A stretch of DNA of 64,000 bases from Rhodoplanes serenus (GCA_945897515.1 CAMDFO010000017.1:1-64000), one strand, 5' to 3'; shown: positions 18,434 to 27,746, counted from the first letter of the stretch. Made by a program: numbers and translations. The notes: generated by a model not told the origin, from the letters alone.

Positions 18434-18913
18434 GTGAGCCAGCTTCGATTTTCAAATCCGTCGAGCATCCCGGCGCCGCGCGGCTACACCCAGACGGTGA
18501 TTGCGACCGGCCCCGGCCAGACCGTCTATGTCGCGGGTCAGCTCGGGATGACGCCGGACGGAAAGTTCGCAGGTGTGCCCGGCGACTTCCGTGCCCAGGC
18601 GGTGCAGTGCTTCGAGAATCTGAAGCTCGCGCTCGCCGCGGCGGGGGCGACCTTCAACGACGTGGCCCGCATCACCAACTACTTCATCGACATGACGCAT
18701 CTGCCGATCTTCTTCGAGGTGCGCGACAAGTACGTGAACACCAAGTCGCCGCCGGCCTCGACGGCAATCGAGGTTCGCAAGCTGGCGCGCGACGGCGCGC
18801 TGTTCGAGATCGAGGCGATTGCGGTGCTGCCGCCGGCGACGGCGCGGGCGGCCAGGCGCGGCAAGGTTGCGAAGGTCAGGAAGCCGGTTCGGGCCACCCG
18901 CAAACGACGCTGA
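18434..18913 (+). CDS. RidA/YjgF-family protein with basic C-terminal tail
   Basis: A 159-residue protein. Residues 1-135 form the RidA/YER057c/UK114 fold (VYVAGQLGMTPDGKF, QAVQCFENLKLALAAAGATFNDVARITNYFIDM, PASTAIEVRKLARDGALFEIEAIAVLP). RidA proper hydrolyses reactive enamine/imine intermediates; this belongs to a wider subfamily and the catalytic Arg position (SPPASTAIEV) departs from the canonical RSC/RP context, so the activity is uncertain. About 20 residues of a Lys/Arg-rich tail follow, which is not typical. The GTG at 18434 is preceded by GGGGAGG and gives the family start. Confidence 0.82.
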   Translation: MSQLRFSNPSSIPAPRGYTQTVIATGPGQTVYVAGQLGMTPDGKFAGVPGDFRAQAVQCFENLKLALAAAGATFNDVARITNYFIDMTHLPIFFEVRDKYVNTKSPPASTAIEVRKLARDGALFEIEAIAVLPPATARAARRGKVAKVRKPVRATRKRR

Positions 18914-19070
18914 GCATGCGCGCGCCGTTCGGCAATTTTGTCGGCGAAAGCACGCGGAGCGTTCGGCCGCGGCCTGGAGAGCATCCCTGAGACGCTGGGC
19001 CACATTGTGACCCGGCGCCAATCGGAGTATCATCCAACGGGGCGCATTTTCATCTCACTGGGGAATGACA

Positions 19071-19265
19071 ATGAGCGATCAGGAAGACGGCAAGTCCGAA
19101 GACAAGAAGATCAAGAGCGAAGAGCGTGGAATGTTGATCTTCACCATCGTCGTGGTGCTGATTATCGCTGCCGGAGCTGGCTTGAACAAAATCTACCACA
19201 CACCGAGCGATACGCAGCTCGAACTGAGCTCGTCGAACCGCGGCGCGGCGCCATCCGGGCGATAG
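19071..19265 (+). CDS. Small single-span membrane protein, unknown function
   Basis: A 64-residue protein: a charged N-terminus (MSDQEDGKSEDKKIKSEERG), one transmembrane segment (MLIFTIVVVLIIAAGAGL) and a short polar tail. The ATG at 19071 has GGGGA 6 nt upstream; the ATG at 19065 would be too close to it. A hairpin follows the stop. I do not recognise the family. Strong charge-to-hydrophobic design and a clear ribosome-binding site argue that it is real. Confidence 0.6.
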   Translation: MSDQEDGKSEDKKIKSEERGMLIFTIVVVLIIAAGAGLNKIYHTPSDTQLELSSSNRGAAPSGR

Positions 19266-19292
19266 TTGCGTTCCCTGCAGGCGGCGAGCGTT

Positions 19293-19325
19293 TGACTCAC
19301 GAGGTTGAGTCACGCGCGGCCTTTT
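19293..19325 (+). terminator. Possible terminator after the small membrane protein
   Basis: TGACTCA-CGAGGT-TGAGTCA is a perfect 7-bp hairpin, followed after CGCGCGGCC by TTTTT. The T tract is 9 nt from the stem, so intrinsic termination may be weak. Confidence 0.45.
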
Positions 19326-19336
19326 TGTTGCATTGG

Positions 19337-19376
19337 GCATGATCGGAAAACCGGTTACGGGTTTTCCCGATCATGC
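19337..19376. repeat. Hairpin abutting the polA stop (GATCGGAAAACC type)
   Basis: GCATGATCGGaAAACC-ggttac-GGGTTTTcCCGATCATGC forms a long inverted repeat ending immediately beside the polA stop codon. Sequences of the type GCATGATC-GGAAAA are widely dispersed between genes in Bradyrhizobium relatives (from memory). It probably ends transcription in both directions. Confidence 0.75.
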
Positions 19377-22300
19377 CTAGTGCGCCTCGTCCCAGTTCTG
19401 CGCGGCGCGGGCGTCAACTTGCAACGGCACCGACAGCGACACCGCTGGCATCGGCGCGCCCTCCATCACCGTCTTGATCACCGGCAGGGTCTTGGCGACC
19501 TCGTCCTCCGGCACCTCGAAGATCAATTCGTCATGCACCTGCAGCAGCATCTGGGCGCGCAACTTCGCCTTGTCCAGCGCCGGCTCGATCTTGATCATGG
19601 CGCGGCGGATGATGTCGGCGGCCGAGCCTTGCAGGCGCGCGTTGATAGCGGCGCGCTCGTTGAAAGCGCGCAGCGACGGATTGCTGGCCTTGATGTCGGG
19701 ATAGTGCGCCTTGCGCCCGAACAGCGTCAGCACGTAGCCGTTGGCGCGGCAGAATTCCTTGGTCTCATCCATGTAGTCGCGGATGCCGGGGAAGCGCTCG
19801 AAGTATTTCTTGATGTAGGCGCCGGCTTCCTCGCGCGCGATGGCGAGCTGATTGGCCAGCCCGAACGCCGAGATGCCGTAGATGATGCCGAAGTTGATCG
19901 CCTTGGCGCGTCGGCGGACGTCGGCGGGCATGTCCTTGACCGGCACGCCGAACATTTCGGACGCGGTCAAGGCGTGAATGTCGATGCCGTCGCGGAACGC
20001 GGTCTTCAGTTGCGGAATGTCGGCGATCTCGGCGAGCAACCGCAATTCGATCTGCGAGTAGTCCGCGGAAACCAGCTTCATGCCGGGCGCGGCGATGAAA
20101 GCCTTGCGGATTTTTCGGCCTTCCTCGGTGCGGATCGGGATGTTCTGTAGGTTCGGCTCCGACGACGAAAGCCGGCCGGTGCTGGTGGAAGCAAGCGCGT
20201 AGCTGGTGTGCACGCGGTGGGTGTCGGGATTGACGTAGTTCGGCAGCGCGTCGGTATAGGTCGAGCGCAGCTTCGAGACCTGACGCCAGTCCAGGATTTT
20301 CCGTGGCAGCTCGTGGCCCTGCTCGGCCAGTTCTTCCAGCGCTCGCGCGCCGGTCGCCCACTGGCCGGTCTTGGTCTTGGTGCCGCCCGGCAGGCCCATC
20401 TGGCCGAACAGAATATCGCCGAGTTGCTTCGGACTGCCGGGATTAACGGTCGCGCCGGCGATCGTGTTGATTTCGTGCTCGACGGCGGCCTGCTTCTGCG
20501 CGAACTCGCCGGACAGCCGCGACAGCACCTGGCGGTTGATCGAGATGCCACGCCGCTCCATGCGCGCGAGCACCGGCAGCAGCGGACGCTCCAGGGTCTC
20601 GTACACGCTGGTCACCTGGTCGACCGGCATGCGCGCTTTCAGCACATGCCAAAGCCGCAGCGTCATGTCGGCTTGTTCGGCGGCGTATTCGCCGGCCTTT
20701 TCGATGGTGACGGCGTCGAACGCGACCGCGGACTTGCCGGAGCCGGTGACCTGCGTGACCGGGATGGACTGGTGGCCCAGCCAGCGCTCCGCCAGTTCGT
20801 CGAGATCGTGGCCACCCTTGCCGGCGTCCAGCGCGTAGGAAATCAGCATGGGGTCGGCGCAGGCGCGCATTTCGATGCCGCGCAGCGCCAGGATCAGCCA
20901 GCCGTATTTGAGATTGTGCGCCACCTTGAGAATCGCCGGGCTTTCCAGCATCGGCCGCAGCGCATCGAGCGCGGCCTGCTCCGGAATCTGACCGGCGCGC
21001 AGTTTGGATTCCGGGACGAACAGGTCGCTGCCGTCCGCTCCGCCCCGGTCGCGGTGGCCGAGCGGCACGTAGCACGCCTCGTTCGGTCCGGCCGCCAGCG
21101 AAACGCCGCAGACCTGCGCGCGCATCGGATCGGGATCGGTGGAGTGAACGTTGATCGCGATCGCGCCGGTATCGTGTGCGCGGGCGATCCAGGCGTTCAG
21201 CCGGTCGAGCGTGCGGACGGTCTCGTATTTCGAACGGTCGATCGCGACAGCCCTGGCTGCGGCGAGCGCAGCAGCGGCGAGTTCGTGCGGCGTGAAGACG
21301 GCGGACGGCTGCTCTCGCCCCGCGGCCGGTGCGCTCCCTCTCCCGCTTGCGGGGGAGGGTTGGGGAGGGGGTGCAAACAGGTCGAGGGTCGCCGCTGGCC
21401 CCCTCCCGGCCTCCCCCGCAAGCGGGGGAGGAGAAGACAGCGCCGGCGGCGGGCTGGTAATCGCGATCTCGCCTGAGACCAATTTCGCGTCCGCCTCCAC
21501 CGACGCAATGTCGATCTTCGCCACCTCGGCGATGCGGCGCGTCAGGGTGGTGAATTCCATCGCCTTGAGGAATGCGATCAGGCGTCGATAGTCGGGCTCG
21601 TGGACCGCGAGATCGTCCACCGGCACATCGAGCGCCACCTGCTGGTCAAGCGTGACGAGTCGCTTGGAAAGCCGCGCCTTGTCAGCATTGTCGATCAGCG
21701 TCTGCCGGCGCTTGTCCTGCTTGATCTCGCCGGCGCGAGCCAGCAGCGTTTCCAGATCGCCGTATTCGATGATGAGCTGCGCCGCGGTCTTGACGCCGAT
21801 GCCGGGCACGCCTGGAACGTTGTCGGAGGAGTCGCCGATCAGCGACTGCACCTCGATCACCTTGTCCGGACCAACGCCGAACTTCTCCACCACCTCGGCG
21901 TGGCCGATGCGCTTGTCCTTCATGGTGTCGTAGAGCTGGACTGTGTCGCAGACGAGCTGCATCAAGTCTTTGTCTGACGACACGATGGTGGTGGTGGCCT
22001 TGGCCTCGCAGGCGAGTCGCGTGTAGGTCGCGATCAGGTCGTCGGCCTCGAATCCGGCCTGCTCCAGGCACGGGATGTCGAAGGCGTGGACCGCCTCGCG
22101 GATCAATGGGAATTGCGGAATCAGGTCGTCCGGCGGCGCCGAGCGGTTGGCCTTGTACTCGGTGTACATCTCGCTGCGGAAGGTCTTCTCGGACTTGTCG
22201 AACACCACCGCCAGATGGGTGGGTTTATTGTCCGGCGGCATGTCGCAGAGCAGCTTCCACAGCATGTTGCAGAAGCCGAGCACGGCGTTGACCTGCAGCC

Positions 22301-22451
22301 CGTCCGACTTGCGGCTGAGCGGCGGCAGCGCGTGATAGGCGCGGAAGATGTAGCCGGAACCGTCGACCAGGAAGACGTGGTCGCCGGCCTTCAGCGTACG
22401 GGAATGCGGGGCCGGCGCCGCGGCCGGGGTCTTTTTGGCAGATGCTGGCAT
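19377..22451 (-). CDS. polA: DNA polymerase I with a degenerate proofreading domain
   Basis: A 1024-residue replication/repair polymerase. The 5'-nuclease domain is intact (FLVDGSGYIFRAYHALPP, FEADDLIATYT, GDSSDNVPGVPGIGVKTA). The polymerase domain is intact: motif A SADYSQIELRLLAEI, motif B RRAKAINFGIIYGISAFG, motif C LQVHDELIFEVP. The 3'-5' exonuclease domain is folded by similarity, but its four metal ligands appear replaced. Asn434 and His436 stand where D-x-E is expected, Gly517 follows HNLKY, and Gln593 replaces Asp in YAAEQAD. Residues about 339-374 are encoded by a palindromic repeat (separate entry). It should still nick-translate but not proofread. Confidence 0.95.
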   Translation of the reverse strand: MPASAKKTPAAAPAPHSRTLKAGDHVFLVDGSGYIFRAYHALPPLSRKSDGLQVNAVLGFCNMLWKLLCDMPPDNKPTHLAVVFDKSEKTFRSEMYTEYKANRSAPPDDLIPQFPLIREAVHAFDIPCLEQAGFEADDLIATYTRLACEAKATTTIVSSDKDLMQLVCDTVQLYDTMKDKRIGHAEVVEKFGVGPDKVIEVQSLIGDSSDNVPGVPGIGVKTAAQLIIEYGDLETLLARAGEIKQDKRRQTLIDNADKARLSKRLVTLDQQVALDVPVDDLAVHEPDYRRLIAFLKAMEFTTLTRRIAEVAKIDIASVEADAKLVSGEIAITSPPPALSSPPPLAGEAGRGPAATLDLFAPPPQPSPASGRGSAPAAGREQPSAVFTPHELAAAALAAARAVAIDRSKYETVRTLDRLNAWIARAHDTGAIAINVHSTDPDPMRAQVCGVSLAAGPNEACYVPLGHRDRGGADGSDLFVPESKLRAGQIPEQAALDALRPMLESPAILKVAHNLKYGWLILALRGIEMRACADPMLISYALDAGKGGHDLDELAERWLGHQSIPVTQVTGSGKSAVAFDAVTIEKAGEYAAEQADMTLRLWHVLKARMPVDQVTSVYETLERPLLPVLARMERRGISINRQVLSRLSGEFAQKQAAVEHEINTIAGATVNPGSPKQLGDILFGQMGLPGGTKTKTGQWATGARALEELAEQGHELPRKILDWRQVSKLRSTYTDALPNYVNPDTHRVHTSYALASTSTGRLSSSEPNLQNIPIRTEEGRKIRKAFIAAPGMKLVSADYSQIELRLLAEIADIPQLKTAFRDGIDIHALTASEMFGVPVKDMPADVRRRAKAINFGIIYGISAFGLANQLAIAREEAGAYIKKYFERFPGIRDYMDETKEFCRANGYVLTLFGRKAHYPDIKASNPSLRAFNERAAINARLQGSAADIIRRAMIKIEPALDKAKLRAQMLLQVHDELIFEVPEDEVAKTLPVIKTVMEGAPMPAVSLSVPLQVDARAAQNWDEAH
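21332..21436. repeat. Palindromic repeat element translated inside polA
   Basis: Two arms, CTCCCTCTCCCGCTTGCGGG... and its near-complement ...CCCCCGCAAGCGGGGGAGGAG, each contain their own CCCGC-TT-GCGGG palindrome and are separated by about 27 bp. The element is in frame and encodes a Pro/Gly/Ala-rich linker (SSPPPLAGEAGRGP, then PPPQPSPASGRGSAP). It sits between the 5'-nuclease and exonuclease domains. The same sequence type is a common intergenic repeat in proteobacteria. Confidence 0.85.
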
Positions 22452-22508
22452 GCCCCGAATGTGGGCCGTCAGCCGCCTCGAATCAATGCGCGGAACAACG
22501 CCTGTGAA

Positions 22509-23597
22509 TCATTCCGCGGGCTGCATCGCGGGCGCGGTCCGGGGTTCGGGCGCCGGCAGCAGCGCCGCTGCGGGCTGCGCCTCAGGCTTCGCCTTGCGCT
22601 CGATTTTGAAGGCGTCCGGCCGACGGAACAGGAAGCGCAACGGAGTTCCGCGCACCGCCCAGTACCACATGAGCGCGCCGACGATGCCGGCGACCGTCAC
22701 GATGAGCGAGATCAGGCCGATGTCGGTGACGATACCGGTCTTGAGCAGCACCATCCGGGTGGCCGCCATCGGCAGGAAGAACGCCAGATAGATGACGATG
22801 GACTGCTCGCCGCAATAGCGCAGCCAGCCGAACAGGGGGAGGCGCGCCACGAGTGCGGCGGTCGCAACCACCGCGCCGGCGCCGATCAGGCCGAGCCCGA
22901 GCGAGACGAACGGCGTGTCGCCATATCCGGCAAACACCACCGCGCCGTTGATGAAGCCCCACAGCAGCAGGCCGATGAACGCCGCCACCGGTTGGGCCTG
23001 CACGCCCTGCGCCAGCTCGAAGATGCGCGGAGCCAGCAGATAGCCGATGTAGAAATAGATGAAGCGCGAGGCGAACTCGTCGATCATCATCCAGCCGGTG
23101 TGGATCGGCGCGATCTCCAGCGCCGCGGCGACAGCCAAGATCATCCAGGGCGAAACGCGCCGTGCCAGCTTCGTGACCACGAAGAACACCGGCAGCATGT
23201 AGATGAACCAAAGCGTGCCAAACGGCTCGATGAACGAGAACGCGTAGTGCCGGGCGACCTCCATCCAGCCGTCGGCGGCTTCTGCAGCCACCGCCGGAGC
23301 CTTGAAGGCGAACTGGATCGTCACCCAGAGCACATAGAAATAGAAGAAGTGCAGGACCTTGCGGTCGATATAGGTGCGCCAGTCGCGGTCGATGACGCGC
23401 GCCAGGAACAGCCCGGAGATCAGGAAGAAGTCCGGCATCCGGAACGGCTTGGCGAAGGCGATGGCGGTGTGCAGCCAGCCCTGCTGTCCGGCCGCCGCTT
23501 CGACGCCCAGCGTCGAATGCATCATCACCACCATGATGATGCAGATGCCCTTGGCGGTATCGACCCAGTCGACCCGGCCGGTTTGCGACACGTTCAT
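22509..23597 (-). CDS. Acyltransferase-3 family membrane protein (OpgC/NolL-like)
   Basis: A 362-residue protein with about ten transmembrane segments. It opens with RVDWVDTAKGICIIMVVMMHS (catalytic-type His), followed by FRMPDFFLISGLFLARV and FGTLWFIYMLPVFFVVTKL. These are hallmarks of the acyltransferase-3 superfamily, which transfers acetyl or succinyl groups to cell-surface polysaccharides, periplasmic glucans or nodulation factors. The start ATG at 23597 has GAGGGA upstream. It is divergent from ugd, which makes UDP-glucuronate for surface polysaccharide, so a role in polysaccharide decoration is reasonable but not shown. Confidence 0.85.
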   Translation of the reverse strand: MNVSQTGRVDWVDTAKGICIIMVVMMHSTLGVEAAAGQQGWLHTAIAFAKPFRMPDFFLISGLFLARVIDRDWRTYIDRKVLHFFYFYVLWVTIQFAFKAPAVAAEAADGWMEVARHYAFSFIEPFGTLWFIYMLPVFFVVTKLARRVSPWMILAVAAALEIAPIHTGWMMIDEFASRFIYFYIGYLLAPRIFELAQGVQAQPVAAFIGLLLWGFINGAVVFAGYGDTPFVSLGLGLIGAGAVVATAALVARLPLFGWLRYCGEQSIVIYLAFFLPMAATRMVLLKTGIVTDIGLISLIVTVAGIVGALMWYWAVRGTPLRFLFRRPDAFKIERKAKPEAQPAAALLPAPEPRTAPAMQPAE

Positions 23598-23761
23598 GCG
23601 CCGTCCCTCGGTCCCATCGTCACACGGTCGCAATGTGCAACAGGCATGGTTTCGACCTCGTTTACGGCCCCGTAGAAAGCGCCTCGCCAGCCCAGAATCC
23701 CTCTGCTAAGAGGCCTCGACCGGCACGGGACCCGGTTTCCCGTTAACCATTTCGGCCCCCC

Positions 23762-25081
23762 ATGCGCGTCGCGATGATCGGCACCGGCTACGTGGGCCTC
23801 GTTTCCGGGGCCTGCTTTGCCGATTTCGGCCATCACGTGACCTGTGTCGACAAGGACGCCGACAAGATCGCGGCGCTGGCGCGCGGCGAGATGCCGATCT
23901 ACGAGCCCGGTCTCGAAGCGCTGGTCGCCACCAATGTGCAGGCTGGCCGGCTTGCGTTCACCACCGGTCTGAAGAAGCCGGTGGCCGAGGCCGAGGCGGT
24001 GTTTATTGCCGTCGGCACGCCGTCGCGGCGCGGCGACGGTCACGCCGATCTCACCTACGTCTACGACGCGGCGCGCGAGATTGCGGGCGCGCTGGACGGG
24101 TTCACCGTCGTCGTCACCAAATCGACCGTGCCGGTCGGCACCGGCGACGAGGTCGAGCGCATCATCGCGCAGGCCCGGCCGGACCTGGAATTCGCCGTGG
24201 TGTCGAATCCGGAGTTTCTGCGCGAGGGCGCGGCGATCCGGGATTTCAAACATCCCGACCGCATCGTGGTCGGCAGCGACGACCCGCGCGCGCAGGCGGT
24301 GATGAGCGAACTCTACCGGCCGCTCTACCTCAACGCGCCGCCGATGCTCAACACCGGCCGGCGCACGGCTGAGCTGATCAAGTACGCCGCCAACGCCTTC
24401 CTGGCGACCAAGATCACCTTCATCAACGAGATCGCCGACCTGTGCGAGAAGGTCGGCGCCGACGTCCAGGAGGTTGCGCGCGGTATCGGCCTGGACAACC
24501 GCATCGGCGGCAAGTTCCTGCACGCCGGACCGGGCTACGGCGGCTCGTGCTTTCCGAAGGATACGGTGGCGCTGATCAAGACCGGTCAGGACCACGCGGC
24601 GCCGCTGCGCATCGTCGAGACCGTGGCTGCGGTCAATGACGCGCGCAAGCGCGCGATGGCGCGCAAGGTTGCCGCGGCGCTCGGTGGTTCGATTCGCGGC
24701 AAGACGGTGGCCGTGCTCGGCCTCACCTTCAAGCCCAACACCGACGACATGCGCGACGCACCGTCGATCCCGCTGATCGCCGCGCTGCACGATATGGGTG
24801 CACGCGTGCAGGCCTACGATCCGGTCGGGATGGAGGCTGCGAAGAAATTGATGCCCGATGTGATTTATTGCGACGGGCCCTATGAATGCGCGAAGCAGGC
24901 CAACGCGCTGGTCATCGTCACCGAATGGGAGCAGTTCCGGGCGCTCGACCTCGATCGGATCAAGCAATCGATGTCGGAGCGCCCCGTGGTCGTGGACCTG
25001 CGCAACATCTACCGGCCGGACGTGATGGCGAAGCACGGCTTCGTCTATGAAAGCGTGGGTCGCCCTCGCGACAACGGCTAG
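23762..25081 (+). CDS. ugd: UDP-glucose 6-dehydrogenase
   Basis: A 439-residue NAD-dependent enzyme oxidising UDP-glucose to UDP-glucuronate for exopolysaccharide, capsule or lipid sugars. The N-terminal Rossmann motif is MRVAMIGTGYVGLVSGACFAD. The catalytic Cys lies in GPGYGGSCFPKDT at about residue 262, and the C-terminal domain contains LGLTFKPNTDDMRDAPS. The gene starts at the ATG directly after a TTAACCAT sequence. Its stop is followed within 5 bp by the hrpB start, so the two are probably co-transcribed. Confidence 0.96.
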   Translation: MRVAMIGTGYVGLVSGACFADFGHHVTCVDKDADKIAALARGEMPIYEPGLEALVATNVQAGRLAFTTGLKKPVAEAEAVFIAVGTPSRRGDGHADLTYVYDAAREIAGALDGFTVVVTKSTVPVGTGDEVERIIAQARPDLEFAVVSNPEFLREGAAIRDFKHPDRIVVGSDDPRAQAVMSELYRPLYLNAPPMLNTGRRTAELIKYAANAFLATKITFINEIADLCEKVGADVQEVARGIGLDNRIGGKFLHAGPGYGGSCFPKDTVALIKTGQDHAAPLRIVETVAAVNDARKRAMARKVAAALGGSIRGKTVAVLGLTFKPNTDDMRDAPSIPLIAALHDMGARVQAYDPVGMEAAKKLMPDVIYCDGPYECAKQANALVIVTEWEQFRALDLDRIKQSMSERPVVVDLRNIYRPDVMAKHGFVYESVGRPRDNG

Positions 25082-25086
25082 GCGCA

Positions 25087-27561
25087 GTGCGATCGGCCGG
25101 CCCGCCACTCCCGATCGACGCGGCGCTGCCCGAACTGACCGCGGCGCTGCAACAGTACAATGCCGCCGTGCTGGTCGCGCCGCCGGGCGCCGGCAAGACC
25201 ACGCGCGTCCCCCTGGTGCTGGGCGACGAGCCGTGGGCGAAAGACCGAAAAATTCTTGTGCTCGAACCGCGCCGCCTGGCGGCGCGCGCCGCGGCCGAAC
25301 GCATGGCGTCGACACTGGGCGAGAATGTCGGCGACACGGTGGGACTGCGCGTGCGCTTCGGATCGAAGGTCTCGCGCCGCACCCGCATCGAGGTCATCAC
25401 CGAAGGCGTGTTCACCCGCCTTATCCTCGACGATCCGTCGCTAAATGGCGTGGCCGCCGTGCTGTTCGACGAATTCCATGAGCGCTCGCTCGATGCCGAT
25501 CTCGGCCTGGCGCTGGCCCGCGACGCCCAGCAGGGCCTGCGCGAGGACCTCAAGCTCCTCGTCATGTCGGCGACGCTCGACGGCGCCCGCGTGGCGAAGC
25601 TTTTGGGCAACGCGCGCGTGATCGAGAGCGAGGGCCGGGCGTTTGCGGTTGAGACCCGGTATATCGGGCGCGATCCGCGCACCCCTATCGAGCAGCAGGT
25701 CGCCGATGCGGTGACGCGCGCGCTGCGGGCCGACCCCGGATCGATGCTGGTGTTCCTGCCTGGCGCGGCAGAAATCCGCCGAACCGAGACGTTGCTCAAG
25801 ACCCGCGTTGGCGATCCGTTGGTCGACGTGGTGACGCTCTACGGCGCGCTCGACGCGCAGACCCAGGACCGTGCGATCTCGCCTTCGCCGCCGGGCCGCC
25901 GCAAGGTGGTGCTGGCGACCTCGATCGCCGAAACCTCGCTGACCATCCTCGGCGTGCGCGTGGTGGTCGATTCCGGGCTGGCGCGGGTGCCGCGCTACGA
26001 GCCGGACGTCGGCCTGACGCGTTTGGAAACCGTGCGGGTCTCGCGCGCCGCCGCCGACCAGCGCCGCGGCCGCGCGGGGCGGACCGAGCCCGGCGTCTGC
26101 TACCGCCTGTGGGACGAACCGCAGACCGCGTCGCTCGAGCCTTACGCGCGGCCGGAAATCCTCGCAGCCGATCTGTCGGGAATGATGCTCGATCTTGCCG
26201 AATGGGGCGCGCGCGATCCCAGCCTGCTCGCATTTCTCGATCCGCCGCCGCACGGCGCGCTCTCCGAGGCAAACGCGCTTCTGCTTGAGATCGGCGCGAC
26301 GGACGAGCTTGGCCGCATTACCGATGAGGGCCGGCGGCTGCGCAGCCTGCCGCTGCCGCCGCGGCTGGCGCGCATGGTGGTCGACGCCGCGGCCGAAGGC
26401 GCTGGCGCAACTGCGGCCGACATCGCCGGGATCCTCGCCGAACGCGGCCTCGGCGGCGACGACGTCGATCTCAATCATCGCCTGGATCAGTTCCGCCGCG
26501 ACCGTTCGCGCCGCGGCGAGGATGCGCGGCGGATGGCGAAGCGCTGGGTGGAGACGGCTGCGTCGCAGACACCGCCAACCCGAAACACTCAGCCCAGCGT
26601 CGGTGCGATCCTCTCGATGGCCTATCCCGATCGCATCGCCAAGAACCGCGGCGCCGGCGGCGCATTCGTTCTCGCCAACGGCCGCGGCGGCAATGTCGAC
26701 CCTGCATCCGCGCTGTCGCGCGAGCCGTTCCTGGCGGTGGCGGAAATGGCCGGCACCGCGGCGCAGAGTCGTATTCTGCTGGCGGCGCCGATCGCGTTGG
26801 CCGAAATCGAATTGCGCTTCGCCGAACGGATCGAAAGTCGCGAGGACATCGCATTCGATGCGGGCAGCGCGAGCCTGCGCGGCCGGCGCAGCCGCCGGCT
26901 CGGCGGCATCGCGCTGGCGGAGCAGCCGTTCCCGGTGTCATCCGGCCCGGACACAGCGCAGAAACTGGCCGAAGGCATCCTCCGGCTCGGCCTCGATCGT
27001 CTGCCCTGGACCAAGGCGCTCAAGCAATGGCGCGACCGGGTGACGTTTCTTCGCCGCTCGGAAGGCGACGAATGGCCGGATCTGTCGGACGCGGGGCTGA
27101 CCGCACGGTCCGGCGAGTGGCTGGTGCCATTGCTCGCCGACAAGACAGCGCTCTCGCAGGTCGGCGCGGACCAACTGACCGACGCGATCCAATCGCTCCT
27201 TGCGTGGAACATGCGGCGGCGGCTCGACGCCGAGGCGCCGACGCATTTCGCAGCGCCATCGGGCTCTTCGGTGCCGATCGACTACGAGGCGGAGGAGGGG
27301 CCGAAGCTTTCGATCCGGGTGCAGGAGCTGTTCGGCCTCGCCCGCCATCCGAGCATCGCCGGCGGCAAGGTGCCGCTGGTGGTCGAGCTGCTTTCGCCCG
27401 CGTACCGGCCGGTGCAGGTGACGCGCGATTTGCCGGGCTTCTGGCGCGGCAGCTATGCCGCCGTGAAGGCGGAAATGCGCGGTCGCTATCCCCGGCACCC
27501 GTGGCCCGACGATCCCACCAGCGCTGTTGCCACCCGGCGCGCCAAGCCGCGCGGCACGTAA
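25087..27561 (+). CDS. hrpB: ATP-dependent RNA helicase HrpB (DEAH-box)
   Basis: An 824-residue helicase of the HrpB family. Motif I is VAPPGAGKTTRVPL (residues about 30-43), motif II FDEFHERSLDADL (DEFH variant typical of HrpB), motif III MSATLDG, and motif VI QRRGRAGRTEPG. HrpB-specific C-terminal domains end in YPRHPWPDDPTSAVATRRAKPRG. The family is widespread, but its RNA substrate is poorly known. Start is a GTG 6 nt after the ugd stop with a weak ribosome-binding site, implying coupling to ugd translation. A palindromic repeat follows the stop. Confidence 0.95.
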   Translation: MRSAGPPLPIDAALPELTAALQQYNAAVLVAPPGAGKTTRVPLVLGDEPWAKDRKILVLEPRRLAARAAAERMASTLGENVGDTVGLRVRFGSKVSRRTRIEVITEGVFTRLILDDPSLNGVAAVLFDEFHERSLDADLGLALARDAQQGLREDLKLLVMSATLDGARVAKLLGNARVIESEGRAFAVETRYIGRDPRTPIEQQVADAVTRALRADPGSMLVFLPGAAEIRRTETLLKTRVGDPLVDVVTLYGALDAQTQDRAISPSPPGRRKVVLATSIAETSLTILGVRVVVDSGLARVPRYEPDVGLTRLETVRVSRAAADQRRGRAGRTEPGVCYRLWDEPQTASLEPYARPEILAADLSGMMLDLAEWGARDPSLLAFLDPPPHGALSEANALLLEIGATDELGRITDEGRRLRSLPLPPRLARMVVDAAAEGAGATAADIAGILAERGLGGDDVDLNHRLDQFRRDRSRRGEDARRMAKRWVETAASQTPPTRNTQPSVGAILSMAYPDRIAKNRGAGGAFVLANGRGGNVDPASALSREPFLAVAEMAGTAAQSRILLAAPIALAEIELRFAERIESREDIAFDAGSASLRGRRSRRLGGIALAEQPFPVSSGPDTAQKLAEGILRLGLDRLPWTKALKQWRDRVTFLRRSEGDEWPDLSDAGLTARSGEWLVPLLADKTALSQVGADQLTDAIQSLLAWNMRRRLDAEAPTHFAAPSGSSVPIDYEAEEGPKLSIRVQELFGLARHPSIAGGKVPLVVELLSPAYRPVQVTRDLPGFWRGSYAAVKAEMRGRYPRHPWPDDPTSAVATRRAKPRGT

Positions 27562-27586
27562 GAATTCCGCAGCCAACAAACCCGCC

Positions 27587-27709
27587 GTCATGGCCGGGCA
27601 TAGCCGTCGGTAGGACGGCGTCGCTTCGCTCGCCTATGTCCCGGCCATCCACGTCTTGCTTCATTGGGATAGAAAGTCGTGGATGCCCGGCACTAGGCCG
27701 GGCATGACG
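27587..27709. repeat. Dispersed palindromic repeat after hrpB
   Basis: GTCATGGCCGGGCATAGCCG... and ...TGGATGCCCGGCACTAGGCCGGGCATGACG: outer arms are complementary (TCATGGCCGGGC / GCCGGGCATGA), with internal CCGGCCATCCACG / CGTGGATGCCCGG pairing. It occupies the gap between hrpB and the GT87-like gene. Confidence 0.75.
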
Positions 27710-27746
27710 TGGATAGATTGTCAGTCGTATCTGCTTGGGATTCGCC

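Noticed and set aside
21332-21436. Palindromic repeat in polA as a frame-disrupting insertion
   Set aside because: The element is in frame and the polymerase continues intact to its normal end, so polA is not a pseudogene.
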